NCBI GenBank assembly: GCA_029891385.1
Contig: CM057228.1
Location: forward strand, 20,546,309 to 20,610,308
Reading direction: 5' to 3'
Length of the DNA: 64,000 nucleotides
Origin: Erythroxylum novogranatense
Lineage: Eukaryota; Streptophyta; Magnoliopsida; Malpighiales; Erythroxylaceae
The notes under the pieces were generated by a model, which searched no databases, had not been told where the DNA came from, and saw only the letters and a program-made list of their open reading frames with translations. The position numbers were made by a program, and so were the translations under genes. Positions within the stretch are counted from its first letter, which is position 1, and every line of letters begins with the position of its first letter. Shown here piece by piece: positions 59,969 to 64,000 of the stretch.

Positions 59969-60125
59969 GCCTAGGTTTAGGTGTCCTCGGCTTAGAATAC
60001 ATATAGGATTGTGTGCTCTATGATTATTTGTTGCATTGCTTGATTGTATTAAGTGACATGCATATCATGCATACATGTAGATTGCCATATAACTAATCCT
60101 TAGTGTTTCCATTTGAAGGAGTACG

Positions 60126-61249
60126 ATGCCACCTCGTAGAAGAACACGAGGAGTTATGCAAGGATCTGCTGCACCTGACTCTCCGACCAGAGAGGAGAGG
60201 ACTGACGAGTCAGTAGCCCCAGGGAATGCTGAGGCTTCTGTAGGGCTAGGTAGTGAGCCCATTCCGTCGCCGACTTAGGAGTCGCCAGCTATGCAGGAGC
60301 AAGTGCCTCCTTTGGATCCGAGGTTGTTCCAGGCCTTTACTCAGGCATTCGTGCAAAGTATGGGTCGATGCCTGACCTTTTGCTTCATTGATTGAAGGGG
60401 CGCGATTTGATTGATTTGAGAAAGTATGGGGCAATTGATTTCTTTGGGACATCAGATCCAGAAGAAGCAGAGACTTGGCTGAGGAAGACTGAGAGAGTGC
60501 TGGACCAGATAGAGTGTGAGGATGACGAGAGAGTCATCTATGCGGTGAGTTTGCTTCAGGGAGATGCTCTTCACTGGTGGGAGACTGTACCAGGGAGCCA
60601 GATGAGGCCAATAGGGTTAGCATAGCAGGACTTCCTTGTGGCTTTCAGGAAGAAGTATCTGTCAGAGGTATATGTTCAACAGAAACAGAGGGAGTTCCTC
60701 AGTTTGACTCAGAGGGATATGACAGTCAGCGAGTATGAGCGCCGGTTTACACAGCTATCCCGGTATGCTTCAGATCTGATGTTGAGTGAGGTTGCTAGAT
60801 GTCGCAGGTTTGAGTCGGGATTGCATTTGGCCATCCGAGAGAAAGTTATTGTACAGAATTTCTGTGATTTCCAGCAGCTGGTTGAGGCAGCTCTGAGGGT
60901 TGAAAATATAGAGAACATTAAGAGTGTTGTGAACAAGAAGAGAAAGGGTAGAGAGCAGTCCAGGACAGGGGGTAGTACTAGTGCTCCTATGCCAGACAGG
61001 AGTGCTAGGAGCTTCCCAGTTCAGTCATAGGAGAGGAGTAGTGGTGCGAGCCGACCTAGGTTGATGAGGACTTCTACTGTTTCTCACCAAGCCTCAACGG
61101 TAGGTGGCGGTAGAAGGGGAGATGGAGATAGATCTGTCGTCCCGAAGTGTGAGCACTGCGGGAGAGCTCATAGAGGAGAGTGCTTCAGATTGACAGGAGA
61201 TTGTTTCAACTGTGGGGAGAAGGGACACATTGCTAGAGAGTGTCCTTAG
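60126..61249 (+). pseudogene. element 5 gag, disrupted
   Basis: ATG at 60126 starts MPPRRRTRG, typical of this gypsy group. A TAG lies at 60276-60278; a one-base shift near 60390 moves to the frame reading LKGRDLIDLRKYGA, then the gag domain (DPEEAETWLRKTERVL; GDALHWWETV). TAGs follow at 60623 and 61028. The domain continues (YLSEVYVQQKQREFLSL; YERRFTQLSRYA) to a CCHC-type pair of motifs (CEHCGRAHRGECF and CFNCGEKGHIARECP), ending in TAG at 61247 and TAA at 61259. The stops sit where Gln or Trp are expected, consistent with C-to-T changes on either strand. Encodes the particle structural protein. Confidence 0.88.
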
Positions 61250-61273
61250 CCTCCACGATAAGAGAGAGGCCAG

Positions 61274-64000
61274 ATGCAAGTTCCGAGGAGGACAGAGATC
61301 ATGGGTCAGAGGACTGCAACAGAAGTGGACAGTTCAGATGCAGCCAAGAGGGTGAATCTTCCGGGGAGACCGAGAGTGCAGGCACCAGCTAGGGTGTTTG
61401 CGATGACAAGGGAGGATGCTGAGACCGCACCAGATGTCATCACGGGTACGGTACAGTTATTTTCTGATACTGTGATGGCTTTGATTGATCCGGGTTCTAC
61501 TCATTCGTTTGTTTCGTCGAGTAGACCCGTGTGTGATTTGATTGTGAGCCCTTTGGATACTCCGCTGATGGTGAGTACTCCAATCGGCCAGTACATTGTG
61601 ATTAGTCAAGTGTTTAAAGGTTGTGAGATTCGCATTAATGGAGAACTTCTAATGGTCGATTTGATGCCACTGAAGATGGGAGGACTAGATGTGATTTTGG
61701 GCATTGATACTTTAGAGAAGTACAATGCTTGTTTGGATTGTAAACAGAAAACAGTGGAATTTGAGTTGGGTGATGGCAGAAGAGTAGTGTTTATTGGGGA
61801 CAAGAAAGCGAGTCCGCCCAGAATCGTTTCAGCATTGACAGCAGAGACGATGATGCGGAAGGGTTGTGAGGCGTTTTTGGCTTATGTGGTTGACACCAGG
61901 GCAGATAGAGGGAAGCTGGAGGATATTCCAGTAGTCAGGGAATTCTCGGATGTCTTTCCCGAGGAATTACCAGGACTACCGCCAGCTAGGGAAATTGAGT
62001 TTCCCATTGAGCTTCTGTCAGGTACAGCGCCGATTTCAATTCCGCCTTACCGGATGGCTCCGGCGAAATTGAAAGAGCTTAAGGAGCAATTGGAGGAATT
62101 GTTGGAGAAGAGGTATATTCGACCGAGTTCTTTGCCTTGGGGAGCTCTGGTCCTATTTGTGAAAAAGAAGGATGGATCGTTGAGGATGTGTGTAGACTAC
62201 AGAAAGCTGAATCAGGTAACTGTGAAGAACAAGTATCGGCTTCCTCGCATTGATGATCTGTTTGATCAATTGCAAGGAGCGAGAGTCTTCTCTAAGATCG
62301 ATTTGAGATCAGGTTATCACCAGTTGAGGATTAAGGAGTCGGATGTGCCGAAGTCTGCTTTCAGGACTCGGTATAGGCATTTTGAGTTCTTGGTTATGCC
62401 ATTTGGATTGACAAATGCGCCTGCAGCGTTTATGGATTTGATGAATCGGGTTTTTAAGCCATTCTTGGACCAATTTATCATTGTCTTTATCGATGATATC
62501 TTGGTGTATTCTAAGAGTGATGAGCAGCATGAGGAGCATTTGAGGATCGTTTTGGAGACTTTGAGGACGCATGAGTTGTATGCCAAATTCGATAAATGTG
62601 AATTTTGGCTTAGGGAAATTTCATTTCTTGGACACGTGATCTCAGAGCAAGGAGTTCATGTGGATCCAAAGAAGATAGAAGCTGTGGTGAGTTGGGAAGC
62701 ACCGAAGAGTGTAGCAGAGGTGAGGAGTTTTCTGGGTTTGGCAGGCTATTACAGGAGATTCGTGGAGGGATTCTCTATGATAGCCGGTCCGATGACGAAG
62801 TTATTGAGGAAGAATCAGAAGTTTGTTTGGAGTGAGGAATGTCAGAGGAGCTTCGAGGAGCTCAAACGCAGATTGACGAGTGCCCCGATTCTGATTTTGC
62901 CATCGGGTGTTGAGGGATATACGGTATATAGTGATGCTTCGAGGAAGGGTCTTGGTTGTGTTTTGATGCAGGGAGATCGGGTGATTGCATATGCTTCGAG
63001 GCAGTTGAAGCCTTATGAGCTGAATTATCCGACGCACGATTTGGAGTTAGCAGCAGTGATCTTTGCCTTGAAGATTTGGAGGCATTATTTGTATGGAGTT
63101 CAAACGAGGATCTTTACCGATCATAAGAGTCTGAAATATCTGTTGAGCCAGAAGGAATTGAATTTAAGGCAGAGAAGGTGGATCGAGCTACTTAAGGATT
63201 ATGACTTGTTGATTGAGTATCATCCGGGCAAGGCCAATGTTGTGGCGGATGCCTTGAGCAGGAAGTCTTTGATTGCTCATGTTCGATCGATTTATCTTTC
63301 TTTATTGGAAGAGATGGCCAAGCTTAAGATAAGCTTAAAGCAGGAGGAGTCGGAGTGCCTTCTAGCTAACTTCCGAGTAAGACCAATACTCAGAGAGAAG
63401 GTTAGGGAATTGCAGGCTCAAGATGCAGATTTAAGCAAGCTTCGAGATGAAATTCAGAATGGCAAGGTTTCTGAGATAGATGTGCAGGATGATGGGCTTA
63501 TGACAGTGGGGAACAGGTTGTGTATTCCTGATGTGCAGGAAGTTAAGGATGAGATTATGGACGAGGCACACAATGCGCCTTATGCTATGCATCCAGGTAG
63601 CACCAGGATGTACAGAGATCTGAGAGAGCATTTTTGGTGGAAAGGCATGAAAAGGGATATAGAGGAGTTTGTCAGTAAGTGTCTAGTGTGTCAGCAAGTC
63701 AAAGCTGAACACCAGACACCTTCAGGCAAGTTGAGGACGTTGCCTATTCCGGAGTGGAAGTGGCAAAGGGTGACTATGGACTTTCTGATGGGTTTGCCTA
63801 AGACCAGCAGGAGGCATGATGCCATTTGGGTTGTTGTGGATCGATTGACGAAGTCAGCTCACTTTTTGGCGATCAAGCAGACTGATTCTTTGCATGTGCT
63901 AGCAAAGAAGTATATCGATGAGATAGTGAGGTTGCATGGGATTCCAGATTCCATTGTGTCGGACAGAGATCCTCGGTTTACTTCGAGGTTTTGGGGCAGT
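61274..64000 (+). CDS. element 5 pol polyprotein, open to the window end (partial)
   Basis: Reading codon by codon from ATG 61274 I find no stop to base 64000: at least 909 codons. Protease: [13 protein letters not shown] (about 61480). [45 protein letters not shown] and [10 protein letters not shown]. RNase [26 protein letters not shown] and TDHKSLKYL, then ADALSRK. Integrase: zinc region ([10 protein letters not shown]), first catalytic Asp in TMDFLMGLP and second in VSDRDPRF; the Glu and any chromodomain lie outside. All visible catalytic residues are present. The product would process and copy the retroelement RNA and insert the cDNA. In gypsy elements pol is fused to gag; here stops at the gag-pol junction separate them. 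Confidence 0.93.
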   Translation, partial: MQVPRRTEIMGQRTATEVDSSDAAKRVNLPGRPRVQAPARVFAMTREDAETAPDVITGTVQLFSDTVMALIDPGSTHSFVSSSRPVCDLIVSPLDTPLMVSTPIGQYIVISQVFKGCEIRINGELLMVDLMPLKMGGLDVILGIDTLEKYNACLDCKQKTVEFELGDGRRVVFIGDKKASPPRIVSALTAETMMRKGCEAFLAYVVDTRADRGKLEDIPVVREFSDVFPEELPGLPPAREIEFPIELLSGTAPISIPPYRMAPAKLKELKEQLEELLEKRYIRPSSLPWGALVLFVKKKDGSLRMCVDYRKLNQVTVKNKYRLPRIDDLFDQLQGARVFSKIDLRSGYHQLRIKESDVPKSAFRTRYRHFEFLVMPFGLTNAPAAFMDLMNRVFKPFLDQFIIVFIDDILVYSKSDEQHEEHLRIVLETLRTHELYAKFDKCEFWLREISFLGHVISEQGVHVDPKKIEAVVSWEAPKSVAEVRSFLGLAGYYRRFVEGFSMIAGPMTKLLRKNQKFVWSEECQRSFEELKRRLTSAPILILPSGVEGYTVYSDASRKGLGCVLMQGDRVIAYASRQLKPYELNYPTHDLELAAVIFALKIWRHYLYGVQTRIFTDHKSLKYLLSQKELNLRQRRWIELLKDYDLLIEYHPGKANVVADALSRKSLIAHVRSIYLSLLEEMAKLKISLKQEESECLLANFRVRPILREKVRELQAQDADLSKLRDEIQNGKVSEIDVQDDGLMTVGNRLCIPDVQEVKDEIMDEAHNAPYAMHPGSTRMYRDLREHFWWKGMKRDIEEFVSKCLVCQQVKAEHQTPSGKLRTLPIPEWKWQRVTMDFLMGLPKTSRRHDAIWVVVDRLTKSAHFLAIKQTDSLHVLAKKYIDEIVRLHGIPDSIVSDRDPRFTSRFWGS

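Larger units (their letters stand above)
57703..64000 (+). mobile_element. long-LTR Ty3/gypsy retrotransposon (element 5, Tekay/Del-like), runs off window
   Basis: A 2250-bp LTR (57703-59952), initiator-Met type PBS, gag with a CCHC knuckle, protease, RT, RNase H and integrase in gypsy order. LTR length, PBS and the DPGSTHS-type protease fit the Tekay/Del chromovirus group; the diagnostic chromodomain would lie beyond 64000. Gag has nonsense codons and one frameshift, pol does not. Confidence 0.9.

Noticed and set aside
1..64000. CRISPR arrays, rRNA or tRNA genes, bacterial operons
   Set aside because: None seen; the TGGTATCAGAGC matches are retrotransposon primer sites, not tRNA genes, and repeats are transposon or microsatellite in nature.

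Overview
This window is nuclear DNA of a flowering plant, probably a eudicot. It is AT-rich and mostly built of transposable elements, with a few host genes and gene fragments between them. The evidence is spliced genes of plant-specific families (a SABATH methyltransferase, a saposin-B protein, a heavy-metal-associated protein), plant LTR-retrotransposon lineages (SIRE-like copia, Tat-like and long-LTR gypsy), initiator-Met-tRNA-type primer binding sites, a TRIM, CACTA-like ends and a hAT transposase remnant. I cannot name the genus.

Layout. 1-8271: 3' two thirds of a SIRE-like Ty1/copia element with an extra third ORF and its 3' LTR. 8272-9215: pyrimidine-skewed spacer. 9216-18280: a Ty3/gypsy Tat-like element on the minus strand (LTR, PBS, gag, protease, RT, two RNase H modules, integrase), followed by an 81-bp tandem repeat and an opposite-strand gene with two apparent introns. 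18625-19712: about 1.1 kb of ATT-type microsatellite. 19905-21204: a frameshifted conserved plant protein fragment, then the first two exons of a saposin-B gene. 21960-22754: CACTA-like terminus. 24200-24541: LINE RT tail. 25140-30500: GC-rich leader-like block, 1.6 kb pentanucleotide array and a hAT transposase pseudogene. 31661-33945: an intact four-exon salicylate-type carboxyl methyltransferase gene on the minus strand. 34430-36150: second CACTA-like end, then a composite TRIM inside a tandem duplication. 38897-39065: palindrome and tandem repeat. 40552-41990: DUF4283/LINE ORF1 remnant. 42240-47964: internally deleted copia element carrying a nested gypsy solo LTR. 48254-49066: MITE and a broken heavy-metal-associated gene. 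50034-54771: complete copia element with target-site duplication. 56508-57595: SIRE-like solo LTR. 57703-64000: long-LTR gypsy element whose pol stays open to the window edge.

How it fits together. The only gene that looks fully functional is the methyltransferase (370 codons, four exons, TATA box). The saposin, conserved-protein and metal-binding genes are truncated or damaged. The retroelements are of mixed age: elements 1, 2 and 3 carry many stops and frameshifts, element 4 has LTRs differing at 4 of 202 positions, and element 5 keeps pol open although gag has nonsense codons. The most unusual structures are the spliced opposite-strand gene with its hairpin-rich tandem repeat in the Tat-like element, the nine-copy CGCGACGTGC motif array in the element 5 LTR, the composite TRIM, and the pentanucleotide array upstream of the hAT transposase.
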